A stretch of 64,000 nucleotides of DNA from an uncultured Kangiella sp. (GCA_947498625.1 CANMKR010000002.1:372001-436000); one strand, 5' to 3'. Shown: positions 16,952 to 26,961, counted from the stretch's first letter. The notes: generated by a model from the letters alone, not told the origin. Program-made: numbers and translations.

Positions 16952-18235
16952 TTATTTACGATAGGCGGTATTTTGATCTGTAGAAATATCTTTATATCTA
17001 TCACGAAGACGTTTCGATTTAGTTGCCGTATCGACAAGTTCACCATCGATAATGACACTAACAGCAGTCGTCGTAACTTCTAGCGGATCACCATCCCAAA
17101 CGACTAACTCAGCATCATAACCTGACATAATTTTGCCGTAGCTAGTATCGCTGCCAAAAACTTTCGCTGGAGTCGCTGTAAAAGCTTTCAAAGCCGCTTC
17201 ATAAGGCATGCCGTAACTCACTGCCACACCTGCTGAGTGACGAACGGTATGGGCATTATGGGTATTTTGAAAACCGGGCCCTAAAAACATCAGCTCCACA
17301 CCAGCTTTGTTCATTAAGCTGGAGTTTTCGATGCGCTGCCCTAATGATTCAAAACTTCTAGGAATATTATCAAGTGGATCGATTAGCACAGGGACATTAG
17401 CCGCTGCAATCTCTTTAGCAACCATCCAACCTTCTGCTGCGCCTTTAAGCACCAAGCGAATGCTATTTTTCTTTGCAAAACGCAATAATGTCATTATATC
17501 GCTGGCACGATTAACACTCATGACCAATGGCGTGTTGCGATTCAAAACATCTTGCATGGCTTTTAAATCATCAATCGAAAAACCTAACTCGCGATATTCA
17601 CCTGCTAAAATAGCTTCGTAATTATCAGCATACTCTCTAGCTTCATCCAATAAGGTTTGAAGTTCTTTCAAGGCCGTTGCTCTTGAACCGCCTACTCTGC
17701 CGGAACCTGACTCACCGTAAGATCCAAAAATAGCAACCGCACTTTTAATTAATGGATTATAGTTACCATTCAAACTCATAATCGAGCCTTGACCATAAAC
17801 TAGATGTACGCTGCTATAAGCAGGACTGACAAGAGTACGAGTAACTCCATTAACACGATTATGTGGAATTAAAGTCGAGTTTGGATTAAAGGCTTCGTCT
17901 AAATTAAAACTAGCGCCTGACATTTCATCATTAGTAACGGAATCAACGGTTTGATTAAGCGCGTCAATTTCAGCTAAACCTAAACTGTTAGCAACTGCGA
18001 AAATACCTGGGGTAACTACTTTACCGGTCGCATCAATCACGCGATCCGCAGAATTGGTTAATTTCTTACCTACCGAAATAATTTTTCCGTTATTAATAAA
18101 CACATCCGATTGCTGCAATGTTCCTTGAGAACCTAAGGTATGGATTTTGGCGTTCTTGATTAAAATAGATTCTGCGGAAACAGAAAAACCGGTCGCAGCT
18201 ACTATTCCTGCCAATAAGAATTTGGATAGTTTCAT
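16952..18235 (-). CDS. Amidohydrolase-family protein lacking the HxH metal motif
   Basis: A 427-residue exported protein (signal peptide about 1-21, cleaved after VSA) with the two-part beta-sandwich and TIM-barrel layout of imidazolonepropionase-like amidohydrolases. The first strand reads VTPGIFAVANSLGL where active members have PGxIDxHxH, so the first metal-binding pair is missing. The later THNAHTVRHSAG and the C-terminal GYDAELVVWDGDP are kept. It may be a non-catalytic or altered partner of the intact amidohydrolase next to it. The ATG overlaps the upstream stop as ATGA, with AGAGGAGA before it. Confidence 0.82.
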   Translation of the reverse strand: MKLSKFLLAGIVAATGFSVSAESILIKNAKIHTLGSQGTLQQSDVFINNGKIISVGKKLTNSADRVIDATGKVVTPGIFAVANSLGLAEIDALNQTVDSVTNDEMSGASFNLDEAFNPNSTLIPHNRVNGVTRTLVSPAYSSVHLVYGQGSIMSLNGNYNPLIKSAVAIFGSYGESGSGRVGGSRATALKELQTLLDEAREYADNYEAILAGEYRELGFSIDDLKAMQDVLNRNTPLVMSVNRASDIMTLLRFAKKNSIRLVLKGAAEGWMVAKEIAAANVPVLIDPLDNIPRSFESLGQRIENSSLMNKAGVELMFLGPGFQNTHNAHTVRHSAGVAVSYGMPYEAALKAFTATPAKVFGSDTSYGKIMSGYDAELVVWDGDPLEVTTTAVSVIIDGELVDTATKSKRLRDRYKDISTDQNTAYRK

Positions 18236-19635
18236 AGTCTATTCTCCTCTGGCTTAACTGCACCTAAATCAAAATCGCTCACAGGTTGAAGCTCTGCATT
18301 AGCACGATCGTATTTCAAAGCTCCATCTATAAATACTTTTTCCGCTTTAGAATAAACACTAAAAGGATTGCCATCCCAAATCACGATGTCTGCCATTTTG
18401 TCTTCTTCTAAAGAACCCGTTTGTTTTTCTACACCAATGGCTTTGGCTGCATTAATGGTGATCCACTTAATCGCATCTTCCGCTTTGATATCTAAGCCCA
18501 TATTAACGCCTGAAGTCATGGCTTTTGCGGCTTCTTTATTTAGGTGCTGAATGCCAACGGCTGAGTCAGAATGCACAATCGCACAAGCACCGGCTTTATC
18601 GACTAATGCTACATTTTCAGGAACCGTATCGTAAGCTTCTTGTTTAAAGCCCCACCAGTCTGACCACATAGCAGAACAGACATCATTCTCAGCTAATAGA
18701 TCGGCAATTTTGTAAGACTCAATCGCATGATGAAAAGTAGATACTTTATAATCAAACTCTTTAGCGATATCGAGCATCACCGCCATTTCATCAGCGCGAT
18801 AGCAATGGTTATGCACTAGGATTTCACCATTTAATACACCCATTAAAGTATCAAGCTTTAAATCGCGCTTTGGTTTCTTACCTGGCTTACCAGCTTCAAC
18901 CGATTTGTTATAAGCATCCCATTGCTTTTTATAGTCTGAAGCCTGAATCCAAGATTTGCGATAACCTGCGACATTACCCATTCGAGTGGCTGGTGCTCTA
19001 CCTTTTGAGCCATAAACCCGCTTTGGATTCTCACCACAAGCCATTTTCATACCGTGTGGCGCATCAGGAAATTTCATATCCATCACAGAACGACCCAAGA
19101 CATTCTTCAAAGTCACGCTACGGCCGCCTACAAGGTTTGCTGAGCCCGGTAAAATTTGCATAGAAGTTACCCCAGCTGCTAAAGCAAGACTAAACTGAGG
19201 ATCTTGTGGCCACACTGAATGTTCCGCCCAAACTTCTGCGGTAACAGGTGCTGTCATCTCATTACCGTCTGCACTGGTTTGCACTCCAGGCGCTGGATAA
19301 ACACCTAAGTGTGAATGCACATCAATAATACCCGGGGTAATCCACTTGCCCTTCGCATCTATCACTAGCAAGTCATCATCTGAAGGCTCAGATAAATCAT
19401 CACCAACGGAAACAATTTTGCCATCTTTAAAATAAATAGCACCGTCATTGATTTGCTCACCTGCGGCAGTAAGAATGGTGGCATTCTTAATAAATACAGG
19501 TTGAAACTCTTGCGCCTGATAGCGGCTGGCAAAAGGTTTTATCGTTTCTTTTTCTTGCTCAGAATCATCCGCACAAGAAACAACAACAGCGCTTAAAAGC
19601 GCCGCTATTGCAGTTTTATAAAACTTATTTTTCAT
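18232..19635 (-). CDS. Amidohydrolase, imidazolonepropionase-like lipoprotein
   Basis: A 467-residue metal-dependent hydrolase. The start is the ATG at 19633-19635 (AGGTGAG precedes it) rather than an in-frame GTG four codons upstream. It has a lipoprotein-type signal ending V-V-S-C at residue 22, so it is anchored to the membrane. The metal site is intact: HSHLGVY for the first pair, VHNHCYRADEM, FHHAIES, and Asp in HSDSAVGIQH. It should hydrolyse an amide or C-N bond in a small molecule or dipeptide; the substrate cannot be told. It lies 4 bases after the Na+-dependent transporter gene, which suggests transport and hydrolysis work together. Confidence 0.88.
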   Translation of the reverse strand: MKNKFYKTAIAALLSAVVVSCADDSEQEKETIKPFASRYQAQEFQPVFIKNATILTAAGEQINDGAIYFKDGKIVSVGDDLSEPSDDDLLVIDAKGKWITPGIIDVHSHLGVYPAPGVQTSADGNEMTAPVTAEVWAEHSVWPQDPQFSLALAAGVTSMQILPGSANLVGGRSVTLKNVLGRSVMDMKFPDAPHGMKMACGENPKRVYGSKGRAPATRMGNVAGYRKSWIQASDYKKQWDAYNKSVEAGKPGKKPKRDLKLDTLMGVLNGEILVHNHCYRADEMAVMLDIAKEFDYKVSTFHHAIESYKIADLLAENDVCSAMWSDWWGFKQEAYDTVPENVALVDKAGACAIVHSDSAVGIQHLNKEAAKAMTSGVNMGLDIKAEDAIKWITINAAKAIGVEKQTGSLEEDKMADIVIWDGNPFSVYSKAEKVFIDGALKYDRANAELQPVSDFDLGAVKPEENRL

Positions 19636-19651
19636 TTTCAATCTCACCTAT

Positions 19652-21043
19652 TTAGAAAAATTGAACTCCAAAGAATCTATCCAGAATCGTGATAATACCA
19701 ATGGTTCCCAATATCACTGGACAAATAAACATAACAGCAAAATTAATATATTTGGTTACGAGCGGAATAGCATTCTCGCGGCCAATAGCAATTTCTTCAT
19801 TTAAATTATTGGTCTTCCAAATATAAGCTACAAAAATCGAAATTAAAGCACCGCCTATTGGTAAGAATGAATCACTAGCAATCAAACCTATAAAGTCCAT
19901 AAAGTTAGTCGCTTTATCATCGTCACCTAAGGTCACGAAACTGGTTAAGGCTTCAACACTACCATTTGACAGCATAGACGGAATACCTAACAAGAAGATA
20001 AATATAGCCATCCCCCAAACCGCATAAGGACGCTTGATTTTCTTTTCATCCACTAAATAAGCTACCGGCACCTCTAGCAGCGAAACCGTCGAGGTTAAAG
20101 CTGCAAAAGATAACAACAAGAAGAATAGAGAGCCAATAACGATGCCTAAAGTTGGTCCTAAACTTTCGAAGACACCTGGCAAGGTTGCAAAAATAAGACC
20201 AGCGCCGCCTTCAACACCTTCCATGCTACCTTGGCTTAAATAAGCTACAAACGGGAAAATCATCAGACCAGCAAGGAATGCGATAGAAACATCAGTTAAG
20301 GTGATTAAAGCAGCTGAGCGAACAATATTTTGTTTTCTAGATACATAAGAGCCGTAAGTAATTAACGCGCCCATACCTAATGATAAGGAGAAGAAAGCTT
20401 GTCCTAATGCAGAATAAACCACTTCACCATTAATTTCAGAAAAGTCCGGCACCAGATAGAATTTAATTCCTTCCATAGCTCCATCTAGAGTCAAAGCATA
20501 GAAAATCAAACCTAAGATTAGAATAAATAAAGTTGGCATTAAAATTTTTGCAGCTCTTTCGATACCACCTGAAATACCGCGAGATACGATAAAGGCGGTA
20601 ACGCCCATAAAGACAATGCCATACAAACTAATTTTCGTAACGTCTGTAATAAAAGTACCGAATTCTTTACCGATACCAAAGTTACCTTGAACCATTTCTA
20701 GGAAATAACCAAATGCCCAACCTGCAACGACATTGTAAAAAGATAAAATCAATACGCCGGCTATAATTCCTAGCAGACCAATAATTGACCAGTTGCCGTG
20801 CCCTAATTTCTTGAAGGCGCCGACAGGATTGAGTTGAGTTTTACGTCCAATAGCAATTTCCGAAACCATTACTGGGAAGCAAAGTAAAAAACAGAAAGCT
20901 AAGTAAAGGACAACAAAAGCAGCGCCGCCGCCTTGTCCTACTTCAAAAGGAAATTTCCAGATATTACCTAAACCAACCGCCGAACCAGCAGCCGCTAAAA
21001 TAAATCCGATACGTGAATTAAATTGACCACGTTCAGTTGCCAT
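19652..21043 (-). CDS. Sodium-dependent transporter, NSS family
   Basis: A 463-residue member of the neurotransmitter:sodium symporter (LeuT) family with about 11-12 TM segments. TM1 reads GSAVGLGNIWKFPFEVG, the signature that makes Na+ and substrate contacts, followed by GGGAAFVVLY. It imports amino acids or related compounds with Na+. It is the first gene of the leftward five-gene operon. The divergent Kelch gene starts 171 bases away, so this gap should hold both promoters. Confidence 0.92.
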   Translation of the reverse strand: MATERGQFNSRIGFILAAAGSAVGLGNIWKFPFEVGQGGGAAFVVLYLAFCFLLCFPVMVSEIAIGRKTQLNPVGAFKKLGHGNWSIIGLLGIIAGVLILSFYNVVAGWAFGYFLEMVQGNFGIGKEFGTFITDVTKISLYGIVFMGVTAFIVSRGISGGIERAAKILMPTLFILILGLIFYALTLDGAMEGIKFYLVPDFSEINGEVVYSALGQAFFSLSLGMGALITYGSYVSRKQNIVRSAALITLTDVSIAFLAGLMIFPFVAYLSQGSMEGVEGGAGLIFATLPGVFESLGPTLGIVIGSLFFLLLSFAALTSTVSLLEVPVAYLVDEKKIKRPYAVWGMAIFIFLLGIPSMLSNGSVEALTSFVTLGDDDKATNFMDFIGLIASDSFLPIGGALISIFVAYIWKTNNLNEEIAIGRENAIPLVTKYINFAVMFICPVILGTIGIITILDRFFGVQFF

Positions 21044-21214
21044 AACTACTTCTCTTTATTAAATTATTAAAATATAACCCCAGCCGCTAATATCATCATA
21101 TTATGAGGTGGCTAACAAGGTTTAAGCCTTGAAATCATGAAGTTTTTGCTGGTTTTTCTTTATTTAAGCTAATTTTCAGATAGGATATTTACAAAAGCTA
21201 TTCTAATCATCCTT

Positions 21215-22276
21215 ATGTTCAAGATAAAAACTATTCTAATAACCTTTATTCTATTGTTTATCGTTGCTTGTGAAAAACAGCAGCACAGCTCGAAACAAGA
21301 AATCCCCATTAGTAATAATGCGGTTGCAATTGCTTATAATTCATCCAACCAGCCGATGATTTATTCCTTTAATGGACTTAAAGCCGATAAAACTTGGCAA
21401 GATGTTAGCTCCAATAGTTTTGCTGTTAATCCTATTGATGGCTCCATTAAACAATTAGCCGATGTACCCGGCAATGCAGGTCGTTTAGCTTCGATAGCAG
21501 CAACCGTTGGCAACAAGGTTTATATCTTCGGCGGTTATACCGTTGAAGCCGATCACTCTGAAGTTTCCACTCCTGAAGTTTATCGCTTTGATCCTAACCA
21601 GGACACCTATGAGCTTGTCACTCAAATGCCTACACCGGTTGACGATTCGGTAGCCTTAGTTTATCAAGATCGCTATATCTACTTAGTTAGCGGTTGGCAT
21701 AATGATGGCAATGTCTCATTAGTGCAAATATTAGACACCGCTGACATGAGTTGGCACTTGGGCACCCCCTACCCTGGCGCTCCAGTTTTTGGTCACTCAG
21801 CAGGGATCTTAAAAAATGAAATGATTATTAGTGATGGTGTAAAAGTGCTAAAAGTTGTCGACGGCAAGCGCCATTACGGTATTAGTGATGATAATTATTT
21901 AGGCTCGATCGACGCTAATGATTTTCGTAAAATCAATTGGCAAAAACTCCCTATGCATCCAGGACCTGCGCGTTATCGAATGGCTGCTGTCGCTAGTGAA
22001 AAACTAGGCAAAGCAATCTTTGTTGGCGGTAGTGACAACCCTTATAATTTTAATGGTATTGGTTATAACGGAATAGCTAGCGAACCGGTAGACTTAATTT
22101 TTGCTTATGATTTCACTACTGAACAATGGCAAACATTGGGTACACAAAAAAAGCCCACCATGGATCATCGTGGGCTTCTTGAAATTGAACAAAACTTTTT
22201 TATTTTTGGTGGCATGGAGTCAAATCAAAAAACCACCGCCAAGCTATATAAAATTGAGTTAGATGTACCTAAATAA
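21215..22276 (+). CDS. Kelch-repeat lipoprotein
   Basis: A 353-residue lipoprotein (lipobox I-V-A-C at residue 19) whose mature part has Kelch-type blades: KVYIFGGYT, RYIYLVSGWH, KAIFVGGSDN and FFIFGGM, each followed by a conserved Tyr or Trp block. The fold should be a six-bladed beta propeller, as in N-acetylneuraminate epimerases and related periplasmic binding or isomerase proteins. A specific function is not supported. The ATG has a poor Shine-Dalgarno context. A leftward terminator hairpin lies inside its 3' coding region. Confidence 0.82.
   Translation: MFKIKTILITFILLFIVACEKQQHSSKQEIPISNNAVAIAYNSSNQPMIYSFNGLKADKTWQDVSSNSFAVNPIDGSIKQLADVPGNAGRLASIAATVGNKVYIFGGYTVEADHSEVSTPEVYRFDPNQDTYELVTQMPTPVDDSVALVYQDRYIYLVSGWHNDGNVSLVQILDTADMSWHLGTPYPGAPVFGHSAGILKNEMIISDGVKVLKVVDGKRHYGISDDNYLGSIDANDFRKINWQKLPMHPGPARYRMAAVASEKLGKAIFVGGSDNPYNFNGIGYNGIASEPVDLIFAYDFTTEQWQTLGTQKKPTMDHRGLLEIEQNFFIFGGMESNQKTTAKLYKIELDVPK
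22144..22177 (-). terminator. Antisense terminator inside the Kelch gene
   Basis: Read leftwards, AAGCCCAC and GTGGGCTT form a perfect 8-bp stem (22151-22158 with 22170-22177) with an 11-nt loop, followed by seven T. The leftward acyl-CoA dehydrogenase gene ends at 22281, about 100 bases upstream. Its transcript would therefore end inside the coding sequence of the convergent Kelch gene. Confidence 0.65.
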
Positions 22277-22280
22277 TAGC

Positions 22281-23990
22281 TTAGCCTAACTCACTTTCAA
22301 TGCTTGCCTTTAGACCTAAGGTTCTAGTCATTAAGCGTTTAAAATAAAACTCTTTTAATTGCTCTTTATCAGCAATAAAGTCCTGACTCTGCTGAGCAGT
22401 TTTATTGGTCATTTTTAACCACAAATAACCGTATATGATCAAAGCAATATAATTGAGATAATCACAAGCAATTAATTGCTGAGTATCTGCATCAGCTTTG
22501 TCGATAATAGCTTGTGATAAGTTCTCAAGCTCGGTTAATTTTGCAGCAAGCTCAGACTTACGCGAACAGTCTACAAATGAAACCATATCCGACTTAAGCG
22601 CCTGCAGGAATAAATTCAATATAGCGCCTTTATTGGCCACTAACTTACGACCGATTAAATCCAGCGCTTGAATACCGTTAGTGCCTTCGTAAATTTGTGC
22701 AATCCGAGCATCACGGACATGCTGTTCCATACCCCACTCTTTGACATAACCGTGACCACCAAAACATTGCTGACCAATAGTACAAACGTCATAACCTATA
22801 TCGGTAAAGAAAGCTTTCGCAATCGGTGTTAAAAAAGCCGCCATAGCATCTGCATTTTTAACCGCATCTTGATCCGCGGAATGATGAGCTATATCCATAT
22901 AAGAACCTAACCATACGCCCAAAGCACGACCGGCTTGATTATAAGCCTGCATGGTATTTAGCATACGCTGAACATCACCATGTTTGATAATTGGCGCAGT
23001 TCCTTCATGCCCTTTAGCGCGACCTTGTAAACGATCATTGGCATAATCATTAGCTTGTTGATAAGCCATTTCTCCTAAGCCGATGCCTTGAATACCAATC
23101 GATAAACGCTCAAGATTCATCATCGTAAACATGCAACGCAAACCTTGATGCTCTCCACCAATTAAATAACCTTCAGCATCATCAAAGTTCATCACGCAAG
23201 TTGATGAACCTTTAATACCCATTTTGTGCTCTATTGAGCCGCAAGCAACGCCATTGCGCTCACCAATACTGCCATCAGCATTCAACTTGAATTTTGGCAC
23301 CAAGAATAAGCTAATACCTTTAGGACCAGCTGGTGCTCCTGGTAAACGCGCCAAAACTAAATGGATGATATTCTCTGCCATATCATGCTCGCCACCGGTG
23401 ATAAAGATTTTCGAGCCTGAGATTTTATAACTACCCTCTTGGGCTGGTTCTGCTTTAGTTTTTAATAAGCCCAAATCTGAACCTGCATGCGCTTCTGTTA
23501 AACACATAGAACCAGACCATTCGCCAGAAATCATTTTTGGCAAATATGTCGACTTAATGGCTTCATCCGCGTGTGCTTGCAATAGATGGTAAGCACCGGC
23601 TGTTAAACTGCCATATAAACAAAATGAGGTATTGGTTGAATAGAAAGTTTCTTCCACTAAAACGTGTAAGGCTTTAGGCAAACCTTGTCCGCCATATTCT
23701 GGACTTGCCGTAAGCGACTGCCAGCCACCTTCCACAAATGCTTGATAAGCTTCTTTGAAACCTTTGGGGGTGGTTACTACCGTATCGTTATATTGGCAAC
23801 CTTCTTCATCGCCTGATTGATTAATAGGCTGTAAAACGCCAGCTGCGAACTTACCAGCTTCTTCTAAGATTGCCGAGTACAGTTCATTATCAAACTCAGC
23901 GAAATCTTCAACGCCTGCAAACCGCTCATCGAATTTAAAAACATCATTAACCAAAAACATCATGTCTTTATGTGGAATTTGATAACTCAT
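22281..23990 (-). CDS. Acyl-CoA dehydrogenase (long, DmdC/AcdB type)
   Basis: A 569-residue FAD enzyme that makes the first double bond in acyl-CoA beta-oxidation. The N-terminal, middle (MCLTEAHAGSDLG) and C-terminal domains are present. The catalytic Glu is in YEGTNGIQALDL (near 430), and QQCFGGHGYVKEWGMEQ is the FAD-binding stretch. A C-terminal extension (about 465-569) corresponds to the extra helical domain of long bacterial ACADs. The acyl chain specificity is unknown. It is alone on its strand; the upstream AGCS gene ends with its own terminator. Confidence 0.92.
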   Translation of the reverse strand: MSYQIPHKDMMFLVNDVFKFDERFAGVEDFAEFDNELYSAILEEAGKFAAGVLQPINQSGDEEGCQYNDTVVTTPKGFKEAYQAFVEGGWQSLTASPEYGGQGLPKALHVLVEETFYSTNTSFCLYGSLTAGAYHLLQAHADEAIKSTYLPKMISGEWSGSMCLTEAHAGSDLGLLKTKAEPAQEGSYKISGSKIFITGGEHDMAENIIHLVLARLPGAPAGPKGISLFLVPKFKLNADGSIGERNGVACGSIEHKMGIKGSSTCVMNFDDAEGYLIGGEHQGLRCMFTMMNLERLSIGIQGIGLGEMAYQQANDYANDRLQGRAKGHEGTAPIIKHGDVQRMLNTMQAYNQAGRALGVWLGSYMDIAHHSADQDAVKNADAMAAFLTPIAKAFFTDIGYDVCTIGQQCFGGHGYVKEWGMEQHVRDARIAQIYEGTNGIQALDLIGRKLVANKGAILNLFLQALKSDMVSFVDCSRKSELAAKLTELENLSQAIIDKADADTQQLIACDYLNYIALIIYGYLWLKMTNKTAQQSQDFIADKEQLKEFYFKRLMTRTLGLKASIESELG

Positions 23991-24031
23991 TAATATTTAC
24001 TCTTTTCAAACAAATGTATTAATCCTAGTAT

Positions 24032-24071
24032 AAAAAAAGCCTGGTCAGACCACAAGTCCAAACCAGGCTTT
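24032..24071 (-). terminator. Terminator of the AGCS symporter gene
   Basis: Read leftwards, AAAGCCTGGT and ACCAGGCTTT form a perfect 10-bp stem (24037-24046 with 24062-24071) around a 15-nt loop and end in seven T. It lies 18 bases past the symporter stop. Confidence 0.8.
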
Positions 24072-24088
24072 ATTATTACTTTGGAAAC

Positions 24089-25765
24089 TTAGTCTGCTTT
24101 ATTTTCTTTAAAGTGCTTCCAATAGTCTTTTACCGTATTTTTCATATCTTTGTGCAGTAAGAGAATACCTATCAAGTTGGGTATGGTCATTAAGGCGACT
24201 GTCACCAGCGCCAGATCCCAAACGATTGAAGCATCAATAATAGCGCCAACAAAGAACAGCCCTACATAGACAATACGATATGGCAATACTGCTGCTGGTC
24301 CCCAAAGATAGGTTGCAGCTCTATCACCATAATAAGACCAAGCCACTGCTGTGGTAAATGCAAATAGCAATAAACCAATCGTTACGATGTATTTTCCGTT
24401 ATCTCCAAAGAAACCTCGAGTAAAGGCTTCTTGAGTTAATTTAACCGAGTGAATCAGAGACTTACCCTCAACAGTTAAACCATCTCCTTCGAGCTTACCA
24501 TCTACGACACGAATGACACCTGTCAACAGCTTACCGTTTTCTTTGTAAACAACATCTTCAGCAACTGAGCGAGCATTAACTAAAGTAAAGCCATTAGAAA
24601 TAGCCTTGCCTTCATTAACAGAAATACTACCGGTGTAATTAGAAATAACATCTTCTTTACTTGGATTACGATCTAGATGCTTAAAGAGTTTATTAACATC
24701 GGTATCATTTTTATCGCTGTAGTCGCCTACCAAGAATTGCATATCAGCACGGTCAAATTGGTTATGATGTTTTTCTGACCAAACACCTGAAGATAACAAG
24801 ACTAAGCCAGTGATAGTACAAATGATGATGGTATCAATAAAAGGCTCTAACAGAGAAACCATACCCTCTGACGCTGGCTCATTGCCCTTTGCAGCTGCGT
24901 GAGCGATTGGTGCTGAACCTTGTCCCGCTTCGTTCGAGAACAAACCCCGGTTTACACCACGATTGAAGGCATAAGCGATACTTGCGCCCATAAAGCCGCC
25001 AACTGCTGCTGAACCAGAAAATACAGAGCTAAATATAGAAGTAAACGATGGGATAATATTTTCGTAATTATAAAAAATAACAGCAAAAGCACCGACTACA
25101 TAAATTAGTGCCATTAAAGGAACGACTTTCTCGGCCAATTTTGCGATTCGCTTGATACCGCCAATAATAACTAGTGCCAATAATACTGCTAAAACCGCAC
25201 CCGTAATCCAAGTCTCAATACCAAAACTATCTTCCATACCAGAAGCGATGTTATTGATCTGAGGCATATTACCAGAGCCAATCGAACTGACGATTGTGGC
25301 TAAAGCGAAAAATACTGCCATCCATTTTAAATTTAATTTCTTCTCCATGAAATACATAGGGCCACCAGCCATAGTGCCGTCAGCAGTTTTCTCTCGGTAT
25401 TTGTGGGACAAAGTCACCTCAACAAACTTGGTAGTCATACCCAAGAAAGCGGTAACCCACATCCAGAATAATGCCGCAGGGCCACCCAGATAAATAGCTA
25501 AAGCTACGCCACCAATATTACCGGTACCAACAGTGCCAGATAATGCAGTGGACAAGGCTGCAAAGTGCGAAGTATCTCCAGGAGCGTCTTTTTTGGTGTA
25601 TTTACCGCGAACAATGCGGGTAGCTTGACCAAAATAACGAATTTGTGGGAAGCCAAGATAAATGGTGAAGAAAACGCCCGTACCTAATAGCAAGTATGGA
25701 AAAATCCAATAAGAACCTAGGTAGGCATCAAGAGTTAGAATAAAGTCATGTATTGCGTCAAACAA
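24089..25765 (-). CDS. Alanine/glycine:cation symporter, AGCS family
   Basis: A 558-residue membrane protein of the AGCS family: [15 protein letters not shown], then [19 protein letters not shown], the family signature, then a C-terminal membrane block. It imports alanine or glycine with Na+. Between about residues 325 and 455 there is a hydrophilic insertion of roughly 130 residues (with [19 protein letters not shown]) where most members have a much shorter loop. The start is a TTG with GGGGA about 8 nt upstream. It is transcribed alone, with its own terminator. Confidence 0.9.
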   Translation of the reverse strand: MFDAIHDFILTLDAYLGSYWIFPYLLLGTGVFFTIYLGFPQIRYFGQATRIVRGKYTKKDAPGDTSHFAALSTALSGTVGTGNIGGVALAIYLGGPAALFWMWVTAFLGMTTKFVEVTLSHKYREKTADGTMAGGPMYFMEKKLNLKWMAVFFALATIVSSIGSGNMPQINNIASGMEDSFGIETWITGAVLAVLLALVIIGGIKRIAKLAEKVVPLMALIYVVGAFAVIFYNYENIIPSFTSIFSSVFSGSAAVGGFMGASIAYAFNRGVNRGLFSNEAGQGSAPIAHAAAKGNEPASEGMVSLLEPFIDTIIICTITGLVLLSSGVWSEKHHNQFDRADMQFLVGDYSDKNDTDVNKLFKHLDRNPSKEDVISNYTGSISVNEGKAISNGFTLVNARSVAEDVVYKENGKLLTGVIRVVDGKLEGDGLTVEGKSLIHSVKLTQEAFTRGFFGDNGKYIVTIGLLLFAFTTAVAWSYYGDRAATYLWGPAAVLPYRIVYVGLFFVGAIIDASIVWDLALVTVALMTIPNLIGILLLHKDMKNTVKDYWKHFKENKAD

Positions 25766-25838
25766 AGGTCAATCCCCAATATTTTTATAGTAAGAAAATT
25801 GACATAACCTTAACATTTAGGCTTAAACATGACTAGAG

Positions 25839-26945
25839 TTATTCTAAATCCATCTCCTCTTCGTTGTATTCTAGAGGTAATTGCCTGAAACTTGCAGACT
25901 CTGACACTTGAAACCGGACGCCTAGACCTAATAAGCGGACAGACTTTTCTCGCCGATAAAAACCTTCTTCAATGAGCTCGTAAAACAAATCATCATTGAT
26001 TCCGAAGCTTGTTTTTTCGACTGTAGTGGCAGTGAAATCACTAAATTTAATCTTTGCATACAGTTTATTAATCGGAGAATCCACTTTAGAGCTCGCTATT
26101 CGCTGCTTTAAAGTAGCCAGTAAGTCAGGCAGTTCCTCGAAGCATTCTTCTAGTTTATTCAGGTCATGCTCGTAAGTATTTTCAACACTTAGCGATTTTC
26201 TAGGGTATGAAACGATAACTTCTCTTTCATCGATACCGTGGGCTAACTTATGCAGTCTATCACCATAAGTTCCAAACTTTCTGGATAAGGTTAATAAATC
26301 AAACTCGCGGACATCGTTACAATTATAAATCCCTAGATAGTTTAATTTTTGAGTGGTTTTCTTTCCTACACCTGGGATCTTCTTAACATCTAATTTCTTA
26401 ACAAAGCTATCCACTTCTTCAGGGGTGATGACAAATTGACCATTAGGTTTATTCCAATCCGAGGCAATTTTGGCAAGAAATTTGTTCGGTGCTATACCAG
26501 CTGATGCGGTTAAATTGAGCTCTTGATAGATTTCATGGCGAATAGCTTGGGCGATATAGGTAGCGCTTCCTTTGTATTGCTCACAATGGGTCACATCTAA
26601 AAACGCTTCATCCAAAGACAAAGGCTCTATCTGATCAGTATATTTTGCAAAGATACTCCTGATAATTTTTGAATCATGTCGGTATTTATCAAAATTGCCA
26701 CCGACAATAATCAAACTGGGACACAAGCGCTTAGCATGAGCCGACGGCATAGCAGAATGGATCCCATAAGCCCTAGCCTCATAGTTACAAGTTGCAATAA
26801 CGCCGCGACGTGAAGGATGACCTCCTACGGCAACCGGATGGCCTTTTAAACTGGGATCGTCACGTACTTCAATGGCTGCATAATAGCAGTCCATATCCAC
26901 ATGGATTATCTTCTTTTGAGATTTTTCAAAACTGCTATTCGTCAT
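25839..26945 (-). CDS. dinB: DNA polymerase IV
   Basis: A 368-residue Y-family translesion polymerase. It shows HVDMDCYYAAIE (first metal Asp), SLDEAFLDVT (the catalytic Asp-Glu pair), a helix-hairpin-helix IPGVGKKTTQKL, the little-finger domain, and a C-terminal RQLPLEY that could be a beta-clamp motif. I prefer the ATG at 26943-26945; an in-frame ATG two codons upstream (26951) is also possible. A perfect TATAAT lies 6 bases before the first of these, so the mRNA may start at or next to the start codon. No LexA box of the E. coli type is visible. Confidence 0.93.
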   Translation of the reverse strand: MTNSSFEKSQKKIIHVDMDCYYAAIEVRDDPSLKGHPVAVGGHPSRRGVIATCNYEARAYGIHSAMPSAHAKRLCPSLIIVGGNFDKYRHDSKIIRSIFAKYTDQIEPLSLDEAFLDVTHCEQYKGSATYIAQAIRHEIYQELNLTASAGIAPNKFLAKIASDWNKPNGQFVITPEEVDSFVKKLDVKKIPGVGKKTTQKLNYLGIYNCNDVREFDLLTLSRKFGTYGDRLHKLAHGIDEREVIVSYPRKSLSVENTYEHDLNKLEECFEELPDLLATLKQRIASSKVDSPINKLYAKIKFSDFTATTVEKTSFGINDDLFYELIEEGFYRREKSVRLLGLGVRFQVSESASFRQLPLEYNEEEMDLE

Positions 26946-26951
26946 ACACAT

Positions 26952-26957
26952 ATTATA
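26952..26957 (-). promoter_or_regulatory. TATAAT -10 box of dinB
   Basis: The leftward strand reads TATAATATGTGTATG, a consensus -10 six bases before the ATG at 26945. The 16-17 bases upstream of it are the T run and stem of the terminator of the preceding gene, so the -35 region would lie inside that hairpin and is poor (TTTTGA). Confidence 0.45.
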
Positions 26958-26961
26958 GACA

